From the NCBI RefSeq assembly GCF_000974485.1, contig NZ_BBOM01000013.1, positions 158,673 through 222,672 on the forward strand: a stretch of DNA of 64,000 nucleotides. The letters are read 5' to 3'. Both the position numbers and the translations under genes were made by a program. How positions within the stretch are numbered: position 1 is the stretch's first letter; every line of letters starts with the position of its first letter. A model generated the notes under the pieces. It searched no databases and had not been told where the DNA came from. It worked only from the letters and a program-made list of their open reading frames with translations. Source of the stretch: Streptomyces sp. NBRC 109706 (GTDB lineage Bacteria; Actinomycetota; Actinomycetes; Streptomycetales; Streptomycetaceae). Below are positions 47,485 to 56,147 of this stretch, one piece after another.

Positions 47485-48651
47485 TCACACCCGCATCGGC
47501 TGGGGGGCCTCGCGCCGCCCCGGGTCGGGCCCGTCGTACTCGCGCACCACCTCGTAGCGGGTGTTGCGCTCCAGCGGGCGGAACCCGGCGTCCCTGATCA
47601 GCTCCAGCAGATCGTCCCTGGTGAGCTTGTCTGGGGTGCCGAAGTTGTCGGCGTCATGGGTGATCTTGTACTCGACGACCGAGCCGTCCATGTCGTCCGC
47701 CCCGTGCTGCAGGGCGAGTTGGGCGGTCTGCACGCCGTGCATCACCCAGAAGACCTTGACATGCGGAACGTTGTCGAAGAGCAGCCGGGAGACGGCGAAC
47801 GTGCGCAGCGCCTCGGCGCCCGAGGCCATGGTGGTCCTGGCCTGGAGCCGGTTGCGGATCTTGCCGTCCTTCATGTCCACGAAGTCGTGCTGGTAGCGCA
47901 GCGGGATGAAGACCTGGAAGCCGCCGGTCTCGTCCTGCAGCTCACGCAGCCGCAGCACATGGTCGACGCGGTGCCTGGGCTCCTCGATATGCCCGTAGAG
48001 CATGGTGCACGGGGTCTTGAGGCCCTTGGAGTGCGCCAGCCGGTGGATGCGCGACCAGTCCTCCCAGTGCGTCCGGTGGTCGACGATGTGCTGTCTGACC
48101 TCCCAGTCGAAGATCTCGGCGCCGCCGCCGGTCAACGACTCAAGGCCGGCATCGATCAGCTCGTCGAGGATCTCGGAGGCGGACAGCCCGGAGATCGTCT
48201 CGAAGTGGTGGATCTCGGTCGCGGTGAAGGCCTTGAGGGAGACCTCGGCCGGCAGCGTCTCCTTCAGCGCGCGCAGCGACCTCGGGTAGTAGCGCCAGGG
48301 CAGGGTGGGGTGCAGGCCGTTGACGATATGCAGCTCCGTCAGCCCGTCGCCCTCCATCTCCTTGGCCAGCCGGACGGCCTCCTCGATGCGCATGGTGTAG
48401 GCGTCCTGCTCGCCCGGCTTGCGCTGGAACGAGCAGTAGGCGCAGGAGGCGGTGCACACATTGGTCATGTTCAGATGGCGGTTGACGTTGAAGTAGACGA
48501 CGTCGCCGTTCTTCCGGGTGCGCACCTCATGGGCCAGCCCGCCGAGCCAGGCCAGGTCGTCGGCCTCGTAGAGGGCGATGCCGTCCTCGCGGGACAGCCG
48601 CTCCCCGGACCGGACCTTCTCCTCCAGCTCCCGCTTGAGCCCCACGTCCAT
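47485..48651 (-). CDS. mqnE: aminofutalosine synthase MqnE
   Basis: The protein has 388 residues from ATG 48651 (AGGAGG ribosome site). It is a radical-SAM enzyme with CTASCAYCSFQRKPGEQDAY near residue 64 (CxxxCxxC). LHIVNGLHPTLPWRYYPRSL follows near 107 and GGGAEIFDWEVRQHI near 170. These match MqnE, which joins 3-enolpyruvyl-benzoate to SAM's adenosyl group to form aminofutalosine, the step between MqnA and MqnB/MqnC in menaquinone synthesis. It is followed by a coupled acetyltransferase gene. Confidence 0.94.
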   Translation of the reverse strand: MDVGLKRELEEKVRSGERLSREDGIALYEADDLAWLGGLAHEVRTRKNGDVVYFNVNRHLNMTNVCTASCAYCSFQRKPGEQDAYTMRIEEAVRLAKEMEGDGLTELHIVNGLHPTLPWRYYPRSLRALKETLPAEVSLKAFTATEIHHFETISGLSASEILDELIDAGLESLTGGGAEIFDWEVRQHIVDHRTHWEDWSRIHRLAHSKGLKTPCTMLYGHIEEPRHRVDHVLRLRELQDETGGFQVFIPLRYQHDFVDMKDGKIRNRLQARTTMASGAEALRTFAVSRLLFDNVPHVKVFWVMHGVQTAQLALQHGADDMDGSVVEYKITHDADNFGTPDKLTRDDLLELIRDAGFRPLERNTRYEVVREYDGPDPGRREAPQPMRV

Positions 48652-48704
48652 GCCCTGCGCCTCCTGGGTGCGGTCTCGTGTGTGCTTGCCCCGTTTTACA
48701 GAGG

Positions 48705-49166
48705 CTACGCCTCCCCGTCCTGCGGCAGCTCGCCGACCCTGTTCTCCCATTTGGTGGAGAGCACGATGGTGGAGCGGGTGCGGGAGAGGCCCCTGGTGCG
48801 GGAGAGCCGCCGGATGGTGCGTTCGAGACCGGCCACGTCGGGGGCCCTGACCTTCAGCATGAAGGAGTCGTCACCGGCGATGAACCAGCAGTCCTCGATC
48901 TCCGCCAGCTCCCGCAGCCGGCCGGCGACCTCCTCGTGGTCGACCGCGTCGGAGAGCTGGATGCCGATCAGCGCCGTGACGCCGAGGCCGAGCGACGCCG
49001 CGTCGACCGTGGCCCGATAGCCCGTGATCACCCCGGCCGCCTCCAGCCGGTTGATCCGGTCGGTGACGCTCGGGCCGGAGAGGCCGACCAGACGGCCCAA
49101 CTCGGCGTACGAGGCTCGACCGTTCTCGCGCAGCGCCTGAATCAGCTGCCTGTCCACCGCGTCCAT
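48705..49166 (-). CDS. Lrp/AsnC-family transcriptional regulator
   Basis: The protein has 153 residues. N-terminal winged helix: DRQLIQALRENGRASYAELG, then GLSGPSVTDRINRLEAAGVI. The C-terminal RAM domain begins TALIGIQLSD and contains AEIEDCWFIAGDDSFMLKV, the ligand-binding region. Lrp/AsnC regulators form octamers that sense amino acids. It lies between mqnE and the UbiX-type gene on the same strand, the same neighbourhood as in other streptomycetes; target genes unknown. Confidence 0.9.
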   Translation of the reverse strand: MDAVDRQLIQALRENGRASYAELGRLVGLSGPSVTDRINRLEAAGVITGYRATVDAASLGLGVTALIGIQLSDAVDHEEVAGRLRELAEIEDCWFIAGDDSFMLKVRAPDVAGLERTIRRLSRTRGLSRTRSTIVLSTKWENRVGELPQDGEA

Positions 49167-49234
49167 CGTCGCAGAGCCTTCCTCGTCCCCTGGTCGATTG
49201 CACAGATGAATCTAAGGCATACGCACCCCGTCAC

Positions 49235-49927
49235 CTACGAGTGGTCGGCTGCGCGGGCCGCGCCGCCCAGCTCGCCCCGCCAGCGCCGATACAGCCGGTG
49301 CTCCACTCCTGCCGCGTCCAGCGCCCGCCCGGCGACAAAGTCCACCAGATCCTGCAGCACCACCGCGCCCGCGTAGAAAGCCGGCGACGCGGGCAGGACC
49401 ACCGCGCCCGCCTCGTCCAGCGCCACCAGCTGGCGCAGCGTCGGCCCGTTCAGCGGCGTCTCCCGCACCACCACCACCAGCGGTCGGCGCTCCTTGAGCG
49501 TCACCGCGGCGGCACGCTGCAGCAGGTCCTTGGAGAGGCCGAGCGCCACCCCGGCCACCGCCGCCGTGGACGCCGGCACGATCAGCATCCCCCGCGCCGG
49601 ATAGGAACCCGACGAGGGCCCGGCCGCCAGATCCCCGGCCGGCCAGTACCGCACCCGCCCCAACTCCGGGGCGTAGCGGTCGCGTTCGCCCCCGGCGCCT
49701 CGGGAGAGCCAGTCCGCCAGATCCTCCTCCCAGTGCCCGTCGCGGAACGAGATGCCCGTCTCGTCCCGCAGCGTCAGCCGCGCCGCACGGCTGACCACCA
49801 GATCGACGGACTCCCCCGCGGCCAGCAGCCCCCGCAGCACGGCCGCCGCATACGGCGTGCCCGAGGCTCCCGACACCCCCACGACCCAGGGCCGACGCCC
49901 GCCGTCGGGCGACTCTCCCTCATTCAT
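49235..49927 (-). CDS. UbiX-type flavin prenyltransferase
   Basis: The protein has 230 residues. The flavoprotein motif VVGVSGASGTPYAAAVLRGL lies near residue 15, with SRAARLTLRDE near 46. IVPASTAAVAGVALGLSKDLLQRAA lies near 117, and VVRETPLNGPTLRQL near 150. UbiX-type enzymes attach dimethylallyl phosphate to FMN to make the cofactor of UbiD decarboxylases. Next to mqnE it is probably the partner of the late-stage menaquinone UbiD homologue. No ubiD or ubiA homologue lies in the downstream 14 kb. Confidence 0.87.
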   Translation of the reverse strand: MNEGESPDGGRRPWVVGVSGASGTPYAAAVLRGLLAAGESVDLVVSRAARLTLRDETGISFRDGHWEEDLADWLSRGAGGERDRYAPELGRVRYWPAGDLAAGPSSGSYPARGMLIVPASTAAVAGVALGLSKDLLQRAAAVTLKERRPLVVVVRETPLNGPTLRQLVALDEAGAVVLPASPAFYAGAVVLQDLVDFVAGRALDAAGVEHRLYRRWRGELGGAARAADHS

Positions 49928-50108
49928 GCCCCGAGGCTAACCGGCCCCTCTGACAGTCGCCCGAGTTGGGGCATCTTGTCCTACAGGCAACGGGCTGCTT
50001 ACCAGACGGTGACGCATCGGCCACAGACGGCGCCCCGCTGATCGTTCGGGAAACGCGGCATGGACACTGGATCCCAAGGCCACCCCGGTTGGTCTCGTCC
50101 TTGCCCCC

Positions 50109-51356
50109 GTGGACAGGAGTGCCGACATCAGTACCCGCACCCGCACCCGTGACAGCCTGCGGCGACTGGCCGCCCTGGGCGGCGTAGCGCTGCTCGCCAC
50201 CGGGACCGCGGCCTGCCAGGTGGCCGAGAGCGCAGGCGCCGGCTTCGCCGTCTCCGACGCCAAGGACGAACTCCTCTCCCGCGAGGCCGTCACCCTCACC
50301 GCCTCCCTGGACGCCACCCCAGAAGAGGTCCGCGCCTATCTGGCCCGCTCGGCGGAGCTGGCGGGTGAGGCGGACGAGACGGGCGAGACAGAGGAGTCAG
50401 AGGAGACGGGCGGCGGCGAGCCCTCGGAGCACGAGGCCAGACTCCTCGCCGATCTGGAGCTGACCCTCTCGGTCGGCGACCCGGAGGAGGAGACCCGGAT
50501 GCGGGACCTCACTCCGGGCGACCCCCTGAACAGCTCCCTGACGGTCAACTTCGGCGGCCGGGACGTGGTCGGGCTCAAGCGGGTCGAGGATCTCACCTAT
50601 CTGCGGGTCGGCGCCGAGGCCCTGGTCGAGGACGTCTACGGCGGGGACGAGGCCACCGTCGCCCGGGCGGAACGTTTCGCACAGGACGCCCGACGGCTCC
50701 CGGAGCCGCTCGCCGCCGCCGCCCGCGCGCTGCACGGCGACTGGGTCGAGGTCGACCCCTTCCAGTACCCCGCCTACGCGGAAACCCTCGGCGACCAGGG
50801 CGGCGTCTCCCCCGAGATCGCCTTCGACCTCGCCGGATCGATCGAGGACGGCAGCGTCCTGCTCCGGCCCGAGACCCAGTGGGAGCTGGCCGACCAGCTG
50901 GAGAGCGCGCTCAGCGAGGGCGCCACCACCCGGCACGAGGGCGAGGCGCGCGGCGCCGAACGCGTCACCCTGCACATGTCGGCCGAGCAGGCGCACCGCG
51001 CGCTGGCCCCGCTGACCGATCTGCTCAACGAGCAGACCCGGCGCTTCGGCCTGCCGCCCGTGGTCGGCGAGCCGACCGACCCCGACGCCGAGGTGACCGC
51101 CGCGCTGGCCATCCGCAACGGGGTGCTCGCCGAGGCCACCTTCGACCTGGGCCAGTTCGGCGGGCCGGACGCCGGCTCGCTCCCGCTGCGGCTCTCCCTG
51201 GCCGGCGGCGCCGCCCTCGCCCTGACCGCCCCCGAATCCGCGGGCCCCGTGTCCCCGGACGACCTCACCGTCGCCCTGCTCTACCTGCAGCTTCGCGAGC
51301 AGCAGCGCGCCGAGGACGAGAACCGCGCCGATCTGCCGGGGCCGATGCAGCCCTGA
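50109..51356 (+). CDS. secreted lipoprotein of unknown function
   Basis: The protein has 415 residues from a GTG. A basic head is followed by a lipobox (LLATGTAAC, Cys ~36). The mature part starts QVAESAGAGF, has an acidic Glu/Thr-rich insert near residues 85-105, and resembles LppX/LprG-like or DUF6612-type lipoproteins in layout (beta-rich with DLELTLSVGD and VEVDPFQYPAYAETLGDQGG), but I cannot assign a family. It is expected on the outside of the membrane. No neighbour suggests a role. Confidence 0.75.
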   Translation: MDRSADISTRTRTRDSLRRLAALGGVALLATGTAACQVAESAGAGFAVSDAKDELLSREAVTLTASLDATPEEVRAYLARSAELAGEADETGETEESEETGGGEPSEHEARLLADLELTLSVGDPEEETRMRDLTPGDPLNSSLTVNFGGRDVVGLKRVEDLTYLRVGAEALVEDVYGGDEATVARAERFAQDARRLPEPLAAAARALHGDWVEVDPFQYPAYAETLGDQGGVSPEIAFDLAGSIEDGSVLLRPETQWELADQLESALSEGATTRHEGEARGAERVTLHMSAEQAHRALAPLTDLLNEQTRRFGLPPVVGEPTDPDAEVTAALAIRNGVLAEATFDLGQFGGPDAGSLPLRLSLAGGAALALTAPESAGPVSPDDLTVALLYLQLREQQRAEDENRADLPGPMQP

Positions 51357-51390
51357 CACCCGGCCGGGGGCGCGGCGTAGGGTGCCCGGC

Positions 51391-52044
51391 ATGGACATCG
51401 TCAACCCAGCCCTGAACGCCTACCTGTTGGCCCATGCCACCCCGGCCGACGACGTGCTGCGCGATCTGGCCGCCGAGACCGCCGCCGCCCTGCCCGACCA
51501 TCTGAGCATGCAGATCACCCAGGACGAGGGCACCCTGCTCACCCTGCTGACCCGCCTCACCGGCACCCGCAGGGCCCTGGAGATCGGCACCTTCACCGGC
51601 TACTCGTCGATCTCCATCGCCCGCGGCCTGGCCCCCGGCGGCACCCTGCTGGCCCTGGACGTCAGCGACGAGTGGACCTCCGTCGCGCGCCGCTACTGGG
51701 AGCGCGCCGGCGTCGCCGACCGCATCGAGCTCCGGCTCGGCCCGGCCGCCGACAGCCTCCGGGCGCTGCCCGAGACGGAGACCTTCGACTTCGCCTTCAT
51801 CGACGCCGACAAGGTGAGCTACCCCGTCTACTACGAGGAGACGCTGCGCCGGCTGCGCCCCGGCGGGCTGATCGTGCTGGACAACACGCTCCGCTCCGGC
51901 CGCGTCGTCGACCCCGAGGCCCAGGACCCGGCCGACCGGGCGATCCGTGAGATCAACGACACCGTCGCCGCCGACCAGCGGGTCGACTCGGTGCTGCTCT
52001 CGGTGCGGGACGGCGTCACCCTGATCCGCAAGCGCACCGAATGA
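51391..52044 (+). CDS. O-methyltransferase, family 3 type
   Basis: The protein has 217 residues from ATG 51391 (GTG 51382 also possible). It matches the caffeoyl-CoA O-methyltransferase-like family 3: MQITQDEGTLLTLLTRLTG, ALEIGTFTGYSSISIARGL (motif I) near residue 64, and LALDVSDEW. FAFIDADKVSYPVYYEETLR follows near 133 (metal-binding Asp) and GGLIVLDNTL. It transfers a methyl group from SAM to a catechol-type hydroxyl in the presence of a divalent metal. Actual substrate unknown. Confidence 0.9.
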   Translation: MDIVNPALNAYLLAHATPADDVLRDLAAETAAALPDHLSMQITQDEGTLLTLLTRLTGTRRALEIGTFTGYSSISIARGLAPGGTLLALDVSDEWTSVARRYWERAGVADRIELRLGPAADSLRALPETETFDFAFIDADKVSYPVYYEETLRRLRPGGLIVLDNTLRSGRVVDPEAQDPADRAIREINDTVAADQRVDSVLLSVRDGVTLIRKRTE

Positions 52045-52092
52045 TCGTATGCTTACTCACCGTTACGACAAACCGGGCATATCCTGGAGTTC

Positions 52093-52956
52093 ATGCCCGA
52101 GCTACCCGAAGTCGAGGCACTGCGCGCCTTCCTCTCCGAGCACCTCGTGGGACGAACCGTCGCCAGCGCCGTCCCCGTCGCATTCCACAGCCTGAAGACC
52201 TACGACCCGCCGCTGACCAGCATCGAGGGGCGGACCGTCACCGCGGTCGAACGCCATGGCAAGTTCCTCGATCTCGCCTTCGACAACGGCCACCATCTGC
52301 TGACCCATCTGGCCAGGGCCGGCTGGCTGCGCTGGCGGGACGTCCAGCCCACCGCGCCGCCCAAGCGCGGCAAGGGCCCGCTGGCGCTCCGCGTCGTCCT
52401 CACCGACGGTGCCGGCTTCGACCTCACCGAGGCCGGCACCCAGAAACGCCTGGCGGTCTCCTGCGTGAGGGACCCCGCCGAGGTGCCGGGCGTCGCCCGC
52501 CTCGGCCCCGACCCGCTCGAGCCCTCGTTCACCGCCGCCGACCTCGCCGAGCTGCTGCGCGGCGAGAACCGCCGGATCAAGGGCGTGCTGCGCGACCAGG
52601 GCGTGCTGGCCGGCATCGGCAACGCCTACTCGGACGAGATCCTGCACGCCGCCCGCATGTCCCCGTTCCTGATCGCCGCCCGCCTCGACGAGGCGGAAGT
52701 CACCCGGCTGTACGAGGCGCTGCGCGCCACCCTGGCCAACGCCGTCGAACGCGCCGAGGGCGTGGCGGCCGGTCGGCTGAAGGCCGAGAAGAAGACCAAC
52801 CTGCGGGTGCACGGCAGAACGGGCGAACCGTGCCCGGTCTGCGGCGACACCATCCGCGAGGTCGCCTACCACGACTCCTCGACGCAGTACTGCCCGCACT
52901 GCCAGACCGGCGGCAAGCAACTGGCCGACCGGCGCATGTCCCGGCTGCTGAAGTAG
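52093..52956 (+). CDS. Fpg/Nei-family DNA glycosylase
   Basis: The protein has 287 residues. It begins MPELPEVEALRAFL, where Pro1 acts as nucleophile and Glu2 assists. The helix-two-turn-helix part is KGVLRDQGVLAGIGNAYSDE near residue 163. The C-terminal zinc finger has CPVCGDTIRE and CPHCQTGGK (CxxC...CxxC) near residues 250-277. It removes oxidised bases and cuts the abasic site. The sequence is nearer to the actinobacterial Fpg2/Nei group than to MutM; which bases it prefers is not clear. The RBS/promoter region before it is short. Confidence 0.88.
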   Translation: MPELPEVEALRAFLSEHLVGRTVASAVPVAFHSLKTYDPPLTSIEGRTVTAVERHGKFLDLAFDNGHHLLTHLARAGWLRWRDVQPTAPPKRGKGPLALRVVLTDGAGFDLTEAGTQKRLAVSCVRDPAEVPGVARLGPDPLEPSFTAADLAELLRGENRRIKGVLRDQGVLAGIGNAYSDEILHAARMSPFLIAARLDEAEVTRLYEALRATLANAVERAEGVAAGRLKAEKKTNLRVHGRTGEPCPVCGDTIREVAYHDSSTQYCPHCQTGGKQLADRRMSRLLK

Positions 52957-52976
52957 CCCCGCCCGGCCGGCCGGCC

Positions 52977-54500
52977 TCAGCCCTCGCCCTCCACCAGCAC
53001 CCCGTGCGACTCGGCGATCTCCGCCAGCCCGCCGGGGAAGCCACCGCTGCTCGCCGAGAAGAGCCACCCCTCCTCGTCCCGCACCAACTCGCCCACCGTG
53101 GCGCCCAACACCCCGACCGGCCCACGCGGAAAGCCGTAGCACAGCAGCTCCGTCTCGGCGCCGGCGTCCAGCAGCCGCAGATGCGGCAGCTCCACCCGGG
53201 ACAGATCCCCGCCGCCGGCCGACTCCTCGTCGAGCGACAGCGCGAACACCACCCGCCGCGCCCCCTCCGGCAACTCGGGCAACCGCACCGAGAACAGCGC
53301 CTCCGAACCGTCACCCGCCAACCTGACACCCACCCCCGAGGGCTCCGGATTGTTGTAGAAGACGAAATGATCGTCCGACAACACCCGCCCCTCCTCGTCC
53401 ACCACCAACGCGCTGGCATCCACATCGAGACCGTCCACCACCCGCCAGTCCACCCCCACCGTGAACTCCACCGCACCGGGCAGCACATCGCCCAGCCGCA
53501 TCCGCTGCCCGGTCGCCAACGGCAGCCGGCCCCCGTCCGGATGCGGACAACTCGCCAACAGCACCGACCGGGGATCCACCCGCGTCGGCTCGTACCCCAG
53601 CGCCCCCGCCACCGGGGACGCCGGCACCGCGACCGAGGCGACGGCCGTCAACGACAGCGCCCGCAGCCGCTCCGCCACCTCCGTCGCACTGGCAGGCCGC
53701 TCCTCGGGACGCTTCGCCAACAGCGACAGGATCAGCCGATCCCACTCCGCCGACACCCCGGCCCGCCGCTCGCTCGGCGGCAGCGGATCGCTCTCCATCT
53801 GCTGCCGCAACAGCTGGTACAACGACGGACCCCCGAACGGCGCCCGGCCGGTGACCAGCGCGTAGAGCACACAGCCCGTCGAGTACAGATCGCTGCGGAA
53901 CTCCACGGTGCCGCCCTCGATCTGCTCGGGCGACATATACGAGGGCGTGCCCACTACCACACCCGTCGACGTCAACCGCGCATGATCCGTCGACTCCGCC
54001 AACACGGCGGCGATCCCGAAGTCCAACACCCGCGCCAGCCCGTCAGGACCGACCATCACATTGGCGGGCTTGAGATCGCGGTGCACCACCCCCGACTCAT
54101 GGGCCACCGCGAGCGCCCGACAGATCTGCTCCCCCCACCGCGCCACCTCGGCGAGCGGCGGCAGCTCCTGCGCCAACACCTCGTCCAACGACCGGCCGTG
54201 CAACCGCTCCATCACCAGATAGAGCACCGACTGGCCCAGTTGATCGCCCTCGAAGACCGTCTCCCCCACATCGTGCACCGTGACGATAAACGGACTTGAG
54301 AGGCCGGCCAGCAGCTTCGCCTCGCGCTCGAACCGCTCCCTCGCCCGAGGATCACGCCCCACCGCGATCGACCCCACCAGCTTGATCGCGACATGCCGCT
54401 CAAGCCGCAGATCCAGCGCCTCCCAGACCGTCCCCATGGCGCCCTCGCCCAGCTGCCGGCCCAGCCGATACCGCCCGTCGATGATCCGCTCCCGCGTCAC
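52977..54500 (-). CDS. Ser/Thr protein kinase fused to a TerD domain
   Basis: The protein has 507 residues from GTG 54500. Kinase motifs: GRQLGEGAMGTVWEA near residue 13, HVAIKLVGS (Lys) near 37, VVHRDLKPANVMV near 137, LDFGIAAVLAES, and GTPSYMSPEQIEGG near 183. No membrane helix follows. From ~residue 320 a TerD-type domain runs to the end: DWRVVDGLDVDASALVVDEE, FYNNPEPSG and FALSLDEESAGGG, equivalent to the two calcium-binding segments of TerD. So a soluble kinase appears linked to a calcium-binding stress domain. Confidence 0.87.
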   Translation of the reverse strand: MTRERIIDGRYRLGRQLGEGAMGTVWEALDLRLERHVAIKLVGSIAVGRDPRARERFEREAKLLAGLSSPFIVTVHDVGETVFEGDQLGQSVLYLVMERLHGRSLDEVLAQELPPLAEVARWGEQICRALAVAHESGVVHRDLKPANVMVGPDGLARVLDFGIAAVLAESTDHARLTSTGVVVGTPSYMSPEQIEGGTVEFRSDLYSTGCVLYALVTGRAPFGGPSLYQLLRQQMESDPLPPSERRAGVSAEWDRLILSLLAKRPEERPASATEVAERLRALSLTAVASVAVPASPVAGALGYEPTRVDPRSVLLASCPHPDGGRLPLATGQRMRLGDVLPGAVEFTVGVDWRVVDGLDVDASALVVDEEGRVLSDDHFVFYNNPEPSGVGVRLAGDGSEALFSVRLPELPEGARRVVFALSLDEESAGGGDLSRVELPHLRLLDAGAETELLCYGFPRGPVGVLGATVGELVRDEEGWLFSASSGGFPGGLAEIAESHGVLVEGEG

Positions 54501-54805
54501 CACGCACCCCCCTGCCCGTTCACCCGGTCGGCCCGGCCCACACACCGCTACGGCTACTTTATTCGGCGCCGGCGATCAAAGCCCATGGACGGTGAACCCG
54601 CCCCCGAACCGAGACAACGGCCGCCACCCGACGGGCTCACCGCCACGTCGAACCGCCGTTGTCAGTGCCCCTGGCTACGCTGACCGCAGCTTGACCCAAC
54701 CCCGTCACCGACGGACCGGCCGAGGCCCCCGGGCCGCCCCCTGCGCGGCTCCCGGAACCCCGGCCGACCTGCGCGAACCACCCCAGGACAGGCCAGGAGC
54801 CCCCG
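54501..54805. other. divergent gap between the kinase-TerD gene and the ECF sigma gene
   Basis: 305 bases with no convincing gene. On the minus strand GAATAAAGTAG (54550-54570) could hold a -10 element for the kinase. On the plus strand TTGTCA (54659) and GGCTACGCT (54670-54680) could serve the sigma gene. Both are weak assignments by eye. Confidence 0.3.
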
Positions 54806-55822
54806 ATGAGCACCCCACCCGCCACCGCACCGAACCCCGCCGCCCAACCCCCCTCCCCCCAGGAACTGGAGGAGTACCGCAGGGAGTTGACGGGCTACTG
54901 CTACCGCATGCTGGGCTCCGCCTTCGAGGCCGAGGACGCCGTCCAGGACACCATGATCCGCGCCTGGCGCTCCCTGGACCGCTTCGAGGGCCGCTCCTCC
55001 CTCCGCTCCTGGCTCTACCGCATCGCCACCAACGTCTGCCTCACCGCGCTCAGCGGCGCCGGCCGCCGGGCCCGCCCCATGGACCTCACCGAATCCACCC
55101 CCACCGCCACCGCCACCCTGAGCCCGCCCCTCCCCGAGACCGCCTGGATCGAACCCATGCCCGACGCCCGTGCCATGCCGAGCCCCGACGAACACGCCGA
55201 GACCAGGGAGTCCATCCGGCTGGCCTTCGTCGCCGCGCTCCAACACCTGGCACCCCGTCAACGCGCCGTGCTGATCCTGCGCGAGGTGCTCAGCTGGCGC
55301 GCCAGCGAGGTCGCCGAACTGCTCGACACCTCCGTCGCCTCCGTCAACAGCGCCCTCCAGCGCGCCCGAGCCACCCTCGCGAAGAGCGGCGTCTCCGAAT
55401 CCGCGCCCAGCGAACCGCTCTCCGAGGAGAACCGCGCGCTGCTCGCCCGCTACCTCGACGCCTTCGAGCGCTACGACATGGAGTCGCTGACCAGCCTGCT
55501 GCACGAGGACGCCACGCTCTCCATGCCGCCCTACGACCTGTGGATGCGCGGCCCCGCCGACATATCCGCCTGGATGCTGGGCCACGGCGCCGACTGCCGA
55601 GACTCCCGTCTGATCCCCACCCAGGCCAACGGCTGCGGCGCCTTCGGCCAGTACCGCACCGACCCCGACGGCGGCTACCGCCCCTGGGCGCTCCAGGTCA
55701 TCGAGACGTCAGCCGGGCGGATCACGGGCATCAACAGCTTCCTCGACACCGCGCGCCTCTTCCCCCTCTTCGGGCTCCCCGACCACCTGCCCCAGACCGA
55801 GCCAACCCAGGAGGCCGACTAA
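54806..55822 (+). CDS. ECF sigma factor with SnoaL-like C-terminal domain (SigJ/SigG-type)
   Basis: The protein has 338 residues. Sigma region 2: YRRELTGYCYRMLGSAFEAE near residue 25, with AVQDTMIRAWR. The region 4 helix-turn-helix (VLILREVLSWRASEVAEL, then TSVASVNSALQRAR) lies near residues 152-190. A ~125-residue C-terminal extension looks like a SnoaL/NTF2 domain (YLDAFERYDMESLTSLLHED), placing it in the long ECF groups (TIGR02960 or ECF41-like) that lack a membrane anti-sigma factor and self-regulate through the tail. Target promoters unknown. Its last 114 bases overlap an antisense STAS gene. Confidence 0.85.
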   Translation: MSTPPATAPNPAAQPPSPQELEEYRRELTGYCYRMLGSAFEAEDAVQDTMIRAWRSLDRFEGRSSLRSWLYRIATNVCLTALSGAGRRARPMDLTESTPTATATLSPPLPETAWIEPMPDARAMPSPDEHAETRESIRLAFVAALQHLAPRQRAVLILREVLSWRASEVAELLDTSVASVNSALQRARATLAKSGVSESAPSEPLSEENRALLARYLDAFERYDMESLTSLLHEDATLSMPPYDLWMRGPADISAWMLGHGADCRDSRLIPTQANGCGAFGQYRTDPDGGYRPWALQVIETSAGRITGINSFLDTARLFPLFGLPDHLPQTEPTQEAD

Positions 55823-56050
55823 CCGCTCGTCAACCCCGACAAACCGCACCCCGCAGCCGAGCCGCTTCGCGGTCAACCGCAACCGCGCCAGCGCGCCCAC
55901 CGCTTCGGGCCCGACACCGCCCAGCGCCGAGGCGTCCACCGTGACCCGGAGCGCACCACTGGCACGCACCACCGCCGCCAGCCGATCGCACAACCCCGGC
56001 ACATCCGCGCCCCGCACGGGCCCCCGCACCACGAACACCACTTCGCCCAT
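55709..56050 (-). CDS. STAS-domain anti-anti-sigma-like protein
   Basis: The protein has 113 residues from ATG 56050 (MGEVVFVVRGPV, GGGAGACC ribosome site). STAS pattern: VPGLCDRLAAVVRASG, VTVDASALGGVGPEAVGALARL (with the usual phosphorylatable Ser position in DASALGG), KRLGCGVRFVG and ERLVGLLGWLGL. The acidic tail (GEPEEGEEARGVEEAVD) falls entirely inside the 3' end of the ECF sigma gene on the other strand. Partners are probably RsbW-like kinases, which are common in this genome (one at 43805). Confidence 0.8.
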   Translation of the reverse strand: MGEVVFVVRGPVRGADVPGLCDRLAAVVRASGALRVTVDASALGGVGPEAVGALARLRLTAKRLGCGVRFVGVDERLVGLLGWLGLGQVVGEPEEGEEARGVEEAVDARDPPG

Positions 56051-56147
56051 CGCCGGTCTCCCTTCCGCAGACACAGACCGGCCCGACGGGCGGAACTCAT
56101 CGCGCCCCGGCGCGCCGCCCGGCAACGGACGCAGCCCGCCCCCCGGC

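Noticed and set aside
52041..54299. 752-codon plus-strand frame over the glycosylase and kinase-TerD genes
   Set aside because: Composition dominated by Arg/Pro/His, and it conflicts with two well-supported genes.
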